64,000 nt of DNA from Sycobia sp. Sy_11 (taxonomy: Eukaryota; Arthropoda; Insecta; Hymenoptera; Epichrysomallidae). The notes under the pieces are model-generated. The model saw nothing but the letters and a program-made list of their open reading frames with translations, was not told where the DNA came from and did no database searches. A program made the translations under genes and the position numbers. Each line of letters starts with the position of its first letter. Position 1 is the stretch's first letter. Location of the stretch: positions 186,001 to 250,000 of the forward strand of contig JACCIC010000053.1 of NCBI GenBank assembly GCA_018907035.1. Reading direction: 5' to 3'. Shown piece by piece: positions 12,351-23,568 of the stretch.

Positions 12351-15300
12351 CCGTGGAACGGGAACAGAGGCGCAAGTATCGCGTGGAACGCAAGCTTCAG
12401 GAGCTAGAGGATAAGAAGCCAGAGGTGACCGAGGGCGGAGAGAATTACCACGACATCGTCGAGTTCGCTCAGAACTATTTCAATAGCCACGAGCGCTCGC
12501 CCGAGGGGACGATCATGGCGACTCTCACGAGAAAGTCGCGCGGCAAGAGCATGGAATACATACCCAAATACGAGATGGTTACGTACTACAAAGGATCGAC
12601 CATTCCAAATTCCCATATACACATGTACGATCCGGACAACGTGAATGTTGCCTGCTCGGTTTTTCGGGTATGTATACTTTATATATTATTATACGGTTAT
12701 TATAATTTTTATATAAAAATCATAGTCTTTTTAGCATTTTTTTCCATGTTAGTTAATTTTCGGATGATCTTAGTACAAAATTCTATGTGGATTATATATA
12801 AAAAATATATATTTATCACGAGTCAGAGAAATGATTTTGTATTACTTGTTGATAGTGAAATTACTTTTAATAACAGGATCTTTGCAAATATCTGCGCGGC
12901 GAGATGAAATTAGATCAGGAAATATCCGCTATACAGAGCATAATTGGCTTTGGAATAGAACGGGAGGAGCTTCGCGACGAGGTACTTGTGCAATGCATGC
13001 GCCAAGCGACCAACAATCCAAACGTTGAATGGGCCGAGCGAATCTGGCTTCTTCTCTGCTTGGCCATCGTCGCCTTTCAGCCCTCCAAGCTTCTCTATCG
13101 TTATTTCATGTCTTTCCTGAAAAAGAATCTCGCCCTCGAGGGCAAATTGCGCCAGTACGTGCAGTGGTGCATCGACAACTGCAAGAACACGAAGGTCTCG
13201 TGCAGGCAATTTCCGCCCTCGACCGTAGAGATAGCGGCTATGAAGCGACTGGGCACGATTGTGTGCAGATTCTTCTTCCTGGACGGTAGGACGAAGGCGA
13301 TCGACGTGCATCCGACGGACACGGCGGCGGACGCGGCCGCCAAGCTCGCTGAGAAACTGGGACTGCGATCGCTGGAGGGATGGGCGATTTATCAGAGTAG
13401 GCCAGATGGTGAAGAGCACGTCCGAGCTCACGATTATCTTTACGACGTTATTGCTGCATGGGAAATGTAAGTTGGAAGAAAGCACTGTTAATGTTTTATA
13501 ACTATTTGGTGTTTAGATTATGTACATATGCTAGCAAACAATAAAGAAATGATTAAAAGTAATGATTTAAATACTTGAAGACTTTGAATAATAAAGTATA
13601 AGTATAAAAATTCGGAATATATGTTAATAGGAAACAATGCAAGCTAAATACATCGCAATCGACCTTTTCGACTTTGCGCCGTAACAATCAAACTCTTGGA
13701 AGCGGTGACAACAGATTTATCTTCAAACGCAGACTTTTCCGTAATACAAGGGAGTTGTCCCAAGATCCCGTCGAAGTCAACATGCTTTACGCGCAAGCAG
13801 TTTATAACGTTGTTAAGGTATTAAGCAGAGACTATTTCTTACATTGAAGATGATTTAGAAAAACCAAGTAATAATATTCAATCTCATTTTTTTCTCTTCT
13901 TCTTGTCCGAATTTTAGTGCGACGACTTTCCCGTCTCGGAAAAGGTGGCGTTACAGCTCGCGGGCCTCCAAGCCCAAGTTATGCTCGGCGATCCTAAGGA
14001 CAACGATCGGCTCGAGTACTACAGCGAAATCGAGACTTTCCTGCCGTATCGAATCAGCCGCGCGCGCGGCGACGACGTATGGGTGCCGATCCTCGCCCAG
14101 GCTCACCGCCAGTACGGCGCCGGCCGCCAGGAGCTCACCGCCAAGGTCCTCTACTTGTCGTGCGTGATGCAGTATCCGCTCTACGGGACGACCATGTTCA
14201 ACGTGACATATCGCGGCTACTGGTCCTATGGTAATCAGCTGATCCTCGGGATCAATTGCGAGGGTTTCATGCTGATCAAGCCCGACGACAAGTTCGTGCT
14301 GTTCGAGTATCGTTATCAGGACGTGGAGAGCATAATGCTGGATCCGAGCGACTCATTCATCACGATCTCGTTGCTGAGGCACAATCCGGACTCCTCCCAC
14401 AAGTGTTACGTATTCGAGACGCCCCAGAAGAACGAGATTGGCAGTTTGATAGCGAGCTACTGCCCGTCCCTGGCTGCCTGGATAACCGAGAACGAGGCGC
14501 CGACGAAGAAGGCCAAGGCCATTACCAACGAGGACAGGGTCAGGATTTATCACAACTTGGTGAACTGTCGCAGAACTCTGGTGGACTCGGAGGCGCTGAG
14601 AAAACCGCAGGATACGGGCTCGGGCTTCTTCAGAAATACGCTGAGACGGCTCTCTAAGCACAGGATCGAGAAGCTGCGACAGGAGCACGGCAACTCGACC
14701 GACCAAGGTGAGATTTTAGCGCAAAACTCAATTATTATAGCAAGTGTCTCTGGGACAATAACGAGTATTTTTCCATTATCTGCAATATTTATTGATCCGT
14801 CGTTCTTCCCTGTCTAGGCGAAACTTACAAGGGATTCCATTATGGATACTGGGCGTTTAGCAGGGCACCCCTTACCCAAAGCCTGACGAAGCTACCCGAC
14901 CCAGACGAGCAGATAAGTTTGAGCGTTTTCCAGCTGATACTCACGTACGCCGGTCTGGGACAGAATGGCGATACGGTGCGACGCGCCGAGGACGAGCACG
15001 TGAATTTAATTCAAACGATAATGGAGCGATGCATGCGAAAGGAGACACTTCTAGGAGAATTATACTTGCAAATTATTAAACAAACCACCGATCATCCCGA
15101 TCCGAACAGTCGAGTCAATCTCAGGCACTGGGCTCTTCTGTCTTTAGGTAACCAATCGGTTTAATCGATCGCTTTTGCTTACATATTAATTATTTCTTAA
15201 ATCGTTCACAAAAATAGTAATTTTCTTTAAACGTACATTTGAGGATACATAAAAATAATACAAACTTTCCTTTGAAACAGCTTGTTCCGTTATTCTACCA

Positions 15301-16855
15301 CCCCAGAAAATCGTTAGAAAGTATTTGATTACGCATTTAAAACGTTGTGCCAATGATTACGTCACGGAAGAGGGAAAATATGCGAGGTTCGCCGAAAAAT
15401 GCTTGTACAAAACTCAGGGAACTCGACGAAGGCAGTGGCCGCCCAGTCGTGAAGAAATTATGTGCACCATCAATAGAAGGCCGATTTACGCCAGGTTCCA
15501 CTTCATGGATGGGCAATACTACGCGGTAGAATTTCACCCGTCGTCCACTGCGAGAGACGTGATGGTGCTGATAAAGGAAAAAATTGGTCTCGGCGAGAAT
15601 GCCATGGGTGAGTCTGTCTTAAGACGGTTGAATCGAGGCTTACGCGTAACCACGAGCTTTATAACATAGCTTTATTATCTAAAATTAACGTACGTATTTC
15701 AGGCTATGCAATTTACGAGGTGCTCGGTTCCTCGGATCGAGCCCTTCTGCCGGATGAGAAAATAGCAGAAGTCATGTCCAAATGGGAAAAATACAGAACG
15801 GCAAGCGCAACGGCTCAGGGCTCGCAGCCACGCAAGCACGCTCATCATTTGTTCTTGTTCAAGAAGCATTTGTTCTTAGATCAATATATGAATATCAATG
15901 ATCCGGTAGAAAAGGAGTTGCTTTATCATCAAGTCCTTCATGATTTACGGGCCGATCGTTTCCCTATCACAGAGAAAGAGGCTGTGAGTTCTTTTTTTCT
16001 TATTCCGTCAATATTTATTTCATACTAATTGAATAAATGAGAACAAAAATTTTTTTTTACAAATATTTATAGATACAAGGTCAAAGCATTAAAATTCCAT
16101 TTCAACTTCTTTCTTCATCCTTAACATATAATCAATTTGATTTTATATTATGCATGTTAAATAAATTAATATTTTTCAGATTATGCTCTCGGCCTTGCAA
16201 GCTCAACTGGAGCTCGGCGATTGCGAGGATCACCTGACAGTGCAGGAATATCAATCGATATCCGGCCACTGTCTTCCCGCCCGGCTCGTGCCGAACCTCT
16301 GCTTGGACGGCGTGGTCCAGCATCATCAGTCTCTGCGCGGCATGTCGCCGACCGAGGCCAAGCAGGCGTTCCTCAATCTGATACAGTCCTGGCCCCTGCA
16401 CAAGGCCACGATATTCGACGTGATGCAGTCCTTCACCTCTAACTGGCCCCGTGTACTCTGGCTCGCCGTCGACCAAAAGGGCCTGCATCTGCTCGAGCAC
16501 CGCTCGAGAAACGCGCTTTGTACTTACGAATACGGGAGTATACTCAGCTATAATCCCGCCATTAATTACTTGATGATCATCACGGGCACGGACAAGAAGC
16601 AGAGCAAAGTCATACTGACGACTTCTCAGGTGCGAATTTTTATCTTTGTTTGCCACTATTGCTCTGTATTTAGATAAACTACAAGGATTTAATATACGAG
16701 AGAGAAAATACTAAATTTTCAACGAATCATTGCAGGCTTTCCAAATAGCAAATTTAATACGCGAGTACATGGAAGTACTACAGCTGCCGGTAGAAATTCA
16801 CAAGAGGGATTCGGCTCTTATGCAGCAGATGAATCAAATGCACCCGTTGCAACAG

Positions 16856-16887
<32 letters not shown>

Positions 16888-16987
16888 ACAACAACAAGCA
16901 ATGAACGGCACGAGCGGCAATCGAAAGTCGCGACCAGCCTCTGCCCTCCACAGGGGCGCGCCGATCATACATTCGCAGGCCAGTTAA
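833..16987 (+). CDS. Unconventional myosin heavy chain with two MyTH4-FERM tandems (5'-partial, 16 exons)
   Basis: An actin-based ATPase motor with a cargo- and membrane-binding tail. Coding exons read as 833-1085, 2381-2715, 4533-5015, 6259-6624, 8380-8917, 10431-10683, 11452-12052, 12119-12667, 12877-13466, 13631-13817, 13918-14707, 14818-15147, 15281-15607, 15703-15983, 16180-16629 and 16736-16987. All junctions are GT-AG and phases match, giving 2,194 codons and a TAA stop. Order: motor, three IQ motifs, charged helix, Pro/Asn/Gln-rich linker, MyTH4-FERM, MyTH4-FERM, polyQ end. There is no SH3 domain between the tandems, unlike class VII, and the motor does not read like class XV. I infer the insect double-MyTH4-FERM class sometimes called XXII, which databases may label 'myosin-I heavy chain' after Dictyostelium myoI. 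The motor start (roughly 100 residues) lies upstream of the window. The family is certain; the class is less so. Confidence 0.93.
3491..3818. repeat. Cluster of GAGTTC hexamers, then of its complement GAACTC
   Basis: GAGTTC occurs at 3491, 3522, 3577, 3587 and 3617, often followed by GAAT or TCAA. The reverse complement GAACTC follows at 3773, 3802 and 3813. This looks like a decayed inverted or tandem repeat within the myosin intron 2716-4532. It shows no coding sense. Confidence 0.45.
5343..5589. mobile_element. Foldback MITE (about 247 bp) with long imperfect inverted repeats and TA duplication
   Basis: The first roughly 90 bases (from CACTGAGAAACAAATATC) are the imperfect reverse complement of the last roughly 90 (ending ATATTTTTTTCTGTG). 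A shared inner block is TGTTTTGTACCAAGT at the left and its complement near 5540 at the right. Both ends are flanked by TA (5341-5342 and 5590-5591), the target duplication of Tc1/mariner-superfamily elements. The centre repeats a motif close to CTTAAATCAAG three times. There is no coding capacity, so it is a non-autonomous element lying in the myosin intron 5016-6258. Confidence 0.72.
7741..7788. repeat. Perfect-core AT hairpin in a myosin intron
   Basis: GGTATATTTATAATAGATA is followed after 9 nt by its near-exact reverse complement TATCTATTATAAATATATCC (one extra base). The stem is about 19 bp and lies in the intron 6625-8379. It is too short and AT-rich to call as a microRNA precursor. 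Confidence 0.6.
8872..10683 (+). CDS. Myosin neck: three IQ motifs and charged helix
   Basis: This is the lever arm. The end of the exon 8380-8917 and the exon 10431-10683 encode three consecutive IQ-like repeats: [23 protein letters not shown] and [11 protein letters not shown]. These are the expected binding sites for calmodulin or myosin light chains. A strongly charged Arg/Glu stretch follows ([20 protein letters not shown]) and continues over the junction to the exon at 11452. It looks like a single alpha-helix or short coiled coil that would lengthen the lever or allow dimerisation. The join between the two exons splits an Asp codon (G|AT). Confidence 0.88.
11452..12667 (+). CDS. Myosin low-complexity linker: polyN, polyP, polyQ, leading into MyTH4-1
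   Basis: Two exons (11452-12052 and 12119-12667) encode the segment between the neck helix and the first MyTH4 domain. It holds nine asparagines (11519-11545), an eight-proline run (about 11822-11846), an Asn/Gly-rich part, a His/Gln/Asn-rich part and twelve glutamines (12314-12349). These tracts are probably disordered. The proline run could bind profilin, EVH1 or SH3 domains, but that is inference. The last 60 or so codons, from about 12510, begin the MyTH4 domain ([20 protein letters not shown]). The mixed CAG/CAA codons mean the tract is a real part of the frame, though its length may vary between individuals. Confidence 0.88.
12510..14707 (+). CDS. Myosin tail: first MyTH4-FERM tandem
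   Basis: Exons 12877-13466, 13631-13817 and 13918-14707, plus the end of the previous exon, encode the first tandem. The MyTH4 helices include [15 protein letters not shown] and [14 protein letters not shown], the family's typical 'cQ..kQt..NP' and 'W.Ll.l....pp' segments. The FERM F1 lobe follows ([20 protein letters not shown]), then F2 ([14 protein letters not shown]) and F3 ([20 protein letters not shown]). In myosins VII, X and XV such tandems bind membrane receptors, microtubules or adhesion complexes and also fold back to inhibit the motor; the same role is inferred here. The small exon 13631-13817 completes a Met codon split AT|G. Confidence 0.92.
14818..16987 (+). CDS. Myosin tail: second MyTH4-FERM tandem and polyQ C-terminus
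   Basis: Exons 14818-15147, 15281-15607, 15703-15983, 16180-16629 and 16736-16987. The MyTH4 domain is clear ([48 protein letters not shown]). The FERM lobes follow ([49 protein letters not shown]). The protein ends with sixteen glutamines (16850-16897) and a short Ser/Ala-rich end (ending HSQAS). The TAA stop is at 16985-16987. The first four exons are joined by short introns of about 95-200 bp, in contrast to the 1.1-1.9 kb introns in the motor part. Confidence 0.93.
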
Positions 16988-17316
16988 AACAAGGCCGAGC
17001 CTTTCTTTCATCTTTTTAATCCCACGGCTATTAATCGGGATACGATGAAGAAGCATTGAAATTTATCGAGTTAGGTGCGTGCTACTTAATCTCACATCAA
17101 CGTTGCGAAAGCGAAAGGAACGTTTGGGTTCCTTTTTATCTTCCGATTTTGTATGTATATTTATTGAATTTTCACGAAACGGGGGTGAGAATTTTAGATT
17201 GGCTGGATCAGTTCTGCCAGTGATTGAACGTGATCACAACTGTACATTTAATTATCAAACAATTTTGTAATCTGTTGTACATTATTTATGATACGCGCCA
17301 TTGACATTATTTTTAT

Positions 17317-17322
17317 AATAAA
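17317..17322 (+). terminator. Candidate polyadenylation signal of the myosin gene
   Basis: The first canonical AATAAA downstream of the TAA at 16985-16987 on the plus strand, about 330 nt into the 3' UTR, followed by a GT-containing stretch. Further AATAAA-like hexamers follow in the AT-rich DNA, so a longer 3' UTR is possible. Confidence 0.5.
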
Positions 17323-20300
17323 TACGCATTGTAGTATTTATTTCCTTTGCATATTTAATTGTTGATGTATATTTGATTTATTTATTTAAGTATATAAAGC
17401 AATGTGGGAAATTTTATGAAAATATATGCCTTGTAAATTGTTTATTAACGATTACAAGCTTGAATGATAATTGAAAAGAAAAAGTAGAAGTTGTTTAACT
17501 TATTACTGCTGGCTATAGGACTGTACGTTTTAATAGTAAAAATTTATTAAAAATAATGTAGGTCTACAATATTGCTAAATACTGCCATGTAAGATTGTTT
17601 AATGACTTATGCCAATAGCAAATGATTAATAAAAGGGCCAGGTCTCGTCTTTTTTGGATGTATTATTGGACTTTAATAATACAACGGTAACCCACGTTCT
17701 TCTTAGCGCCGGCATTTTTCTCATGTCGTTATACATTATACATATATACTTGTAACAATCGTTGCCTTTTCTATGAGTATAATTCATAATATACCTTGTC
17801 GTTTTGTAAAAAAAAAACTTTAAAAGAAAATGAGCGTAAGAAAAAAAATTAAGAAATGCATTAGAAAATGCAACCAAGCAAACGAAAAGACGAGGTTCGT
17901 GATATCAGTTGTAAGAGGAGATGGTAAATATAGAAATAAGCATGAAGATTCTTGTAAAATTGCTAGATAACAAAGAAGTTAATATATTTGCATTTCCGTC
18001 TAGAAATTTGAACTTGTTTAGATAAGTACATAATAATAAGGGGCTCTCATAAGGCCTATACATGACTACATAAATAAGTAGCTTTCATTAGTATAAAGAT
18101 AACAATTCTTTTTTACTTATATTGCAACTGTTTCTATTATTTATTTTTGAACTCGTAAAAAATAAATAAATTTTATAAGTATATATTATATTTTTAAAAG
18201 TTTAAAAAATTTTTTTTTAATATAAAAATAGAGTTACGTACAACATTGCGTAATGCACAGAATAGCTGCATAATTAAATATGCAGTGCACAATTAATTTG
18301 AACGTATTATGAAACTACGTTTCGTCTTTGTAAAGAAGTTGCTTTGAGATTCCAAAAAAATTAGAATGATTTATCTCGATGTAATGCGGAAAGGTATATT
18401 TCATATATCAAATGGAATGTTAAATGCGGGTTGAAATTTGCGGAATTTCAAACACTATCCAATACCGTAAGCTAATCGTTTAATGATTCAGAATAAGTTA
18501 TTTTTAGTCACCGAAATATCGTTTGTTCAAATATAATGAAAAAGACGTATTGTTTGCTCCGCTAGTTAACACTATAAACCGCGATTGAAAATTAGAAAGG
18601 AGTAAGGCGACTTATTCTATATTGCATTAAACATGAAAAGCTTACGAATGTTTACAGCAGCATAGTAACGAAGGTGCTCAAGAAAATGCAATGCTCGATA
18701 AAATACAAAGAATATGATCGAGGATTTATATAGTTTGCGTGTAATATTCTGCATTTTAAAGAAAAATATCTTTGCTGATAATTGTTTATCATTGTTAAAA
18801 TAATTTAACAATTATCTATACATTTGAAATATATTAAAAATATATATGTAAATATAGAATAAAAAATTGAATTTGAACTAAAATATTTATTATTGAAGCT
18901 TATAAATATATTATTTTAAGAGAAAAATAAAATTAACACTCAGGATTAAATTGTATATATAAGTAAAGTTGAATGCACAAATCTGTATTAGTCGCCTATT
19001 ACCCATTACGGAAGCTATGCGCCATGCGTGCGAAAATGAATTTTCGATCAAAAATTACATATAAATACATAGCTACATTGCTATTAATAATTTTAATATA
19101 GTATAAAATGTCTTCTATCAATGTTATATAGAAGAAAACTGATGTTTGTATAATATTATACATGGTTTATTTTATCTGCAGTTTGCATATCAATTGAATT
19201 CGTTTGAATACCAAATGAATTTAGCTTAAAAATTCAAAAATAATGTATCGCTAACGAAACAATTCGTTCACCGATCTATCTCCAATCATCAAAATATACC
19301 AAACAGACTTAACAGCGAACAATCACCGTTTTCGAACTAATGTACCAAAAATCAGTTTTTACTCTTCAATTTTTCTAATAATCTGAAAGACTTTGTTCTC
19401 TTAAGCGCCGTGCCTCGATTTAAATAGCGTCCAGCATATACGGTATATACATATATATATGTATATGTATACACGTTATAATAAAAGTGAAGCTGGTTTT
19501 CTTTCTTCATAATTTTAAGGCAACACGCATTCTGCGTATTTTATATATAAATATATTTAGACATACGTTTTTTTTTTTTAATTGTTGTCGATCGTATGTA
19601 TAATACGAGCTATTAACGGTAATGATAGTTCCGTAAAAAGTAGCCAAAATAGAACGAATCGATCGCGAGTACGGACCAAGATTCGTTCGTTCATTCTCGT
19701 TACGCAAAATTAATTGTATTGCAGTATAAAAAAAAAGAAGAAGTAATAATAGCAAAAATATGATTTATGGAGTTAAGGAGGAAAAAGCCGATGGAAACAA
19801 ATGTTACGTTGATATGTATAGGGAAAATTAATATGTAATTTAAGTATTTCTTTTTATACATCTCTTACCTGTTCCGTAAAACAAAGTATGCAGAATTTTT
19901 TATGATGTACAAGACTCAATACTGATTTGCCACTGTTAAGATTTATTTGTGATTTCCGATACTACACTTTGAAATTATACAAATGTAGATTCTTTTCCTA
20001 TAGTAAATGATTATATCTTAATTTTCCGATATTGCGGCGATCCCAAAATCATCATTTTTAAAAGAGAATTATTACGGTGAGAATAAGTAGGATAGATTAT
20101 TTTCTTGAACCGTGGACAAATTTTGACGATTGAGGCCGACTGTGATCTGTGTTGGGGGGATGCGTTCCAATCTATTAAGTCTTCGAAAAGAGGCGATTTC
20201 AATGAGTGAGAGCAAAGGGTGCAAATTATTGAAAAACAAAAAAAAAAAAAAAAAAAAAAAAAAATGAAAATAATAAAGCGACGAGTGAGAAAGTAATTAA

Positions 20301-21455
20301 GATTATATAATACGTGTGCCTGATGCGAGTTGGCAAATGTCGAATGGGTTTTATTAGCTTAATTAATAATAGAGGAAGAAGAAGAAGATGAAGAAGAAAT
20401 AAGTAAATAAATTATTGGTTGACGATGTTATTATCGAAAAAAAAGTATATTGTAAACGAGATTGCTCTGTATATATTATATATTATACAATTTAAGGAAC
20501 ACGTAGGCAATTTTTAGTAACGTTCACGGGAGGTAAGCCCGAATCTCGAAATTATTCAATGCGAAAATACGAATCGCGCGTGCAATGAAGCCCATGGCAT
20601 AGTAAACACGCACACGCGAACGATAGACGTGCATGAGAGATCGCGCCTATAGGTATTATTATAAATATATTAATATACTCAAACTCTGTATTGAGATCAC
20701 AATAAAGTCACATTATATTATGAAATTTCTGGTTTATTTATTTGCGTATTTTTCCTGTTTGTTTTTTTTTTTTTTTTTAATCGTGCATTTGTTTGGAACG
20801 ATTATGGTAATCAAACGGATATTAAAGAGTTTAATCTATTCTTTTGCGACAGTATTAATCGAAATTTACCTATCAGCGTCCGTTCGCAAATTGTTTCGAA
20901 ACGATTCTATGCAAGAACTCTGAAATAAGATCAGAAAGGACTTTATGAAAAGTTTCGTGAATCAACTTTTGACCGTCGATGAAGTCGTTCAGGGTGAATT
21001 CACTAAAAAGGTACAAATATCGTTTCTAAAAAATAATTTAAAGAAAGTTTTATGAAATGATTCGATTATTCTTTTAGAATCAGTTTGCCGAAGGCTTCAC
21101 AGATGGAAACGTGCAAGAATTTTTGGAAAGGGTTCGTCCAATTTTATCTGCAGAATCCTTTCGGGTAGGAGAAATTCAGGCATATATACGAACCTTTTTT
21201 TAATAAAGCTGTCCTATCCTTTCTTAGAAAGCTCACAGCATCCTTTCGCATCCTCCGTGAATACATAATATTACTTATAAAATATGTATATAGTGACACA
21301 GGTTGCAGTATAAATAAATAGCAAGGACTTTTATATAGATACATATATACTTTTTATTTACGGTTCTTTACACGATAATCAGACAAGTATAACAGTGTTC
21401 GCCGCGGCCTATCGGTCACTCCCCTTACCTCGGCCATCCATCAGTGCCCATATAC

Positions 21456-21513
<58 letters not shown>

Positions 21514-22947
21514 ATATACGTTACTGGTCGTGTGTGTTACGTTGCGTCTTGCGTATCTTATTAATAAAAAAATCCGATTTTTATTTGGTATAATATTGAA
21601 TGTGCGTAAAACAAGGCATTATCACACTATTTATTACGCATCATCTCTTGCTCTCTCTTACTCTCTCTCTCTCTCGTGCGCGCGCGCGCAATCGCGTCAC
21701 ACTCTCGCTGTACTCATGTGTATGTACGCTCGCTTTCACACACGCATGCTCTCCATTACATATACATATATAATTATATATATATATATTTTTTAAAATT
21801 AATATCAGGTGCAGGTTTTTTCTTCTTCGACGAGGACATCAGATGGAAAGTTCCAGAAAGAGTATTATTAAAAACAAACAAAAAAAAGGAGAGTAAATTA
21901 TGATACGAAATAAATGTACAAAGGGGAAATAATCAAAAACAGATTCACGTATATATGAGTTTTCGCGCGACTTGGCCGAGGTACGGGCGTAAGCGTTTTT
22001 CTCGTTGACCTCGAGCGTACATATATTTATATATAGTATAGGTACATATTAACTTCTATCTATATAATCTACGGTCCCGTTATTAGACGCAGATCTTGTG
22101 CACTTACGTGTTTTTCTTACTTTTTTGTTATAATTTTTATTTCTTCCGGGTTCCTATAATCAATTTTAGTTTATGCCTTTCTTTTAAATCTCTTCCTCCG
22201 ATCCACGGCTATTGTTTTGTTTTGTTATGTTTTTTTTTTTGTAGTTTGACCAACCTCTCGTTTGTTGCTCTCTGGTTTATATACGGGATCCGCTCGGTTT
22301 GCTCCTGCGTATTTATGCATTATTTATATAACGTTCGTTCTCCTTTTAATATATTTATTTGTTCATTGGCTCGCTATTGATTTTCCCTTTGAAATCCACG
22401 TCTTATTATTACTTTTTGTCTCGCAATAAATGCAATAAAAGGAAAAGAAAATAATCCTTCCCAAATCTTTATGCAGGAGCTTTTTATCATTATAAAAAGT
22501 GCACGTTTGCGATCCCACCTCATTGACGGTTCGTCTCTTGAACTGTTACATATCTTCGTCATATATTATTATTTTTAATTTGTTTTATTTTATTTTTTTC
22601 ATCTTTTGCGGGTTTCGTGTATCACATTTTCGTTATATCTCTAACTCTGGGGTTTTGTTTCTTAAAATCTCTTATTATCATCTAATAATATGAAACAACA
22701 TCAAACGCTCAAAGCTTCCGATAAAGAATACACAAATAGAAATTGTTTGCATTTATTTTAATTTATTTTATTTTATTTTATTTTATTTTCCTTTAAATCT
22801 ATAGCAGATAGAACATACGCGGACCTAACATAAACTAATTATAATTCAATGTCCTTATGCGGTCGTCATATCTTCTATGCAAGTATATAATTAACAGCTA
22901 ACGTGATTAAATTTAGAGAAGAGGAAAAAGTTTTGCATTTTTATAAC

Positions 22948-22949
<2 letters not shown>

Positions 22950-22999
<50 letters not shown>
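22950..22999. repeat. (GA)n microsatellite
   Basis: About 25 uninterrupted AG units. Similar arrays lie at 30894-30922 (in the PKC intron), 36058-36085 (as CT, near the PKC promoter) and 40948-40994. Confidence 0.95.
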
Positions 23000-23002
<3 letters not shown>

Positions 23003-23525
23003 CAAACAAAAAACAAAAACGAATAACAACATTTAAATATTTTATTCTGCGTTCCTATACACCTTTTATATTTAATTATTTTTTATTACTTCTGTTGTTT
23101 TTTTTTTCAAACAAATTTTTGGAGTGTATTGTGCGCAAAACATAATAAATAACATATATACTCATCCTTTATGGCGCTCGTTATAAAGTGAACGCGCCAG
23201 TCGTTGTATCGCGAGTATAATCGTACAATTTCTATAGAATCGCGGAGGGAAGTTTTTTTGTTTTTTTTTTTTTTTTTAAGTACTTTCTTGCCGCTTCTGA
23301 CTTCTATTATTCTTATTATTCTTATTATTATTACTATTTTCGATCAAAAACTCTCGCATTAAATAAATGAAGCGTATTAAAGCGTCCTTTCACATAACGC
23401 GTCCCTATCCCCTACCTCGTCACTGCCATAACGTTCTCGTCACATAATATCCACATTTGTAAATTATAATTGCATTTGTCACGCGAACAAACGCGAACGA
23501 ATCCTATACGTACTACAATAATGAT

Positions 23526-23568
23526 CGCGCGCTTCGTTCGCGCGCACTGCGCCCCAGCGGGGAGTGCG
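23526..23568. repeat. Two adjacent GC-rich hairpins
   Basis: CGCGCGC at 23526 pairs with the CGCGCG about 13 nt later. It is followed at once by CGCACT...CCCC-AGC-GGGG-AGTGCG (23543-23568), a stem with a three-base bulge. These stand out in AT-rich DNA and could be structured RNA if a 3' UTR extends here. The function is unknown. Confidence 0.45.

Noticed and set aside
13101..13343. Frames antisense to or out of phase with the myosin and PKC exons (for example 12910-13485 minus, 28506-28886 plus, 29361-29774 plus)
   Set aside because: They are shadows caused by the high-GC coding exons on the opposite strand.
21456..21903. Plus frames with Tyr/Ile and Ser/Leu repeats near the (TA)n and CT-rich stretch at 21.4-21.9 kb
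   Set aside because: Low-complexity translation without any conserved motif.
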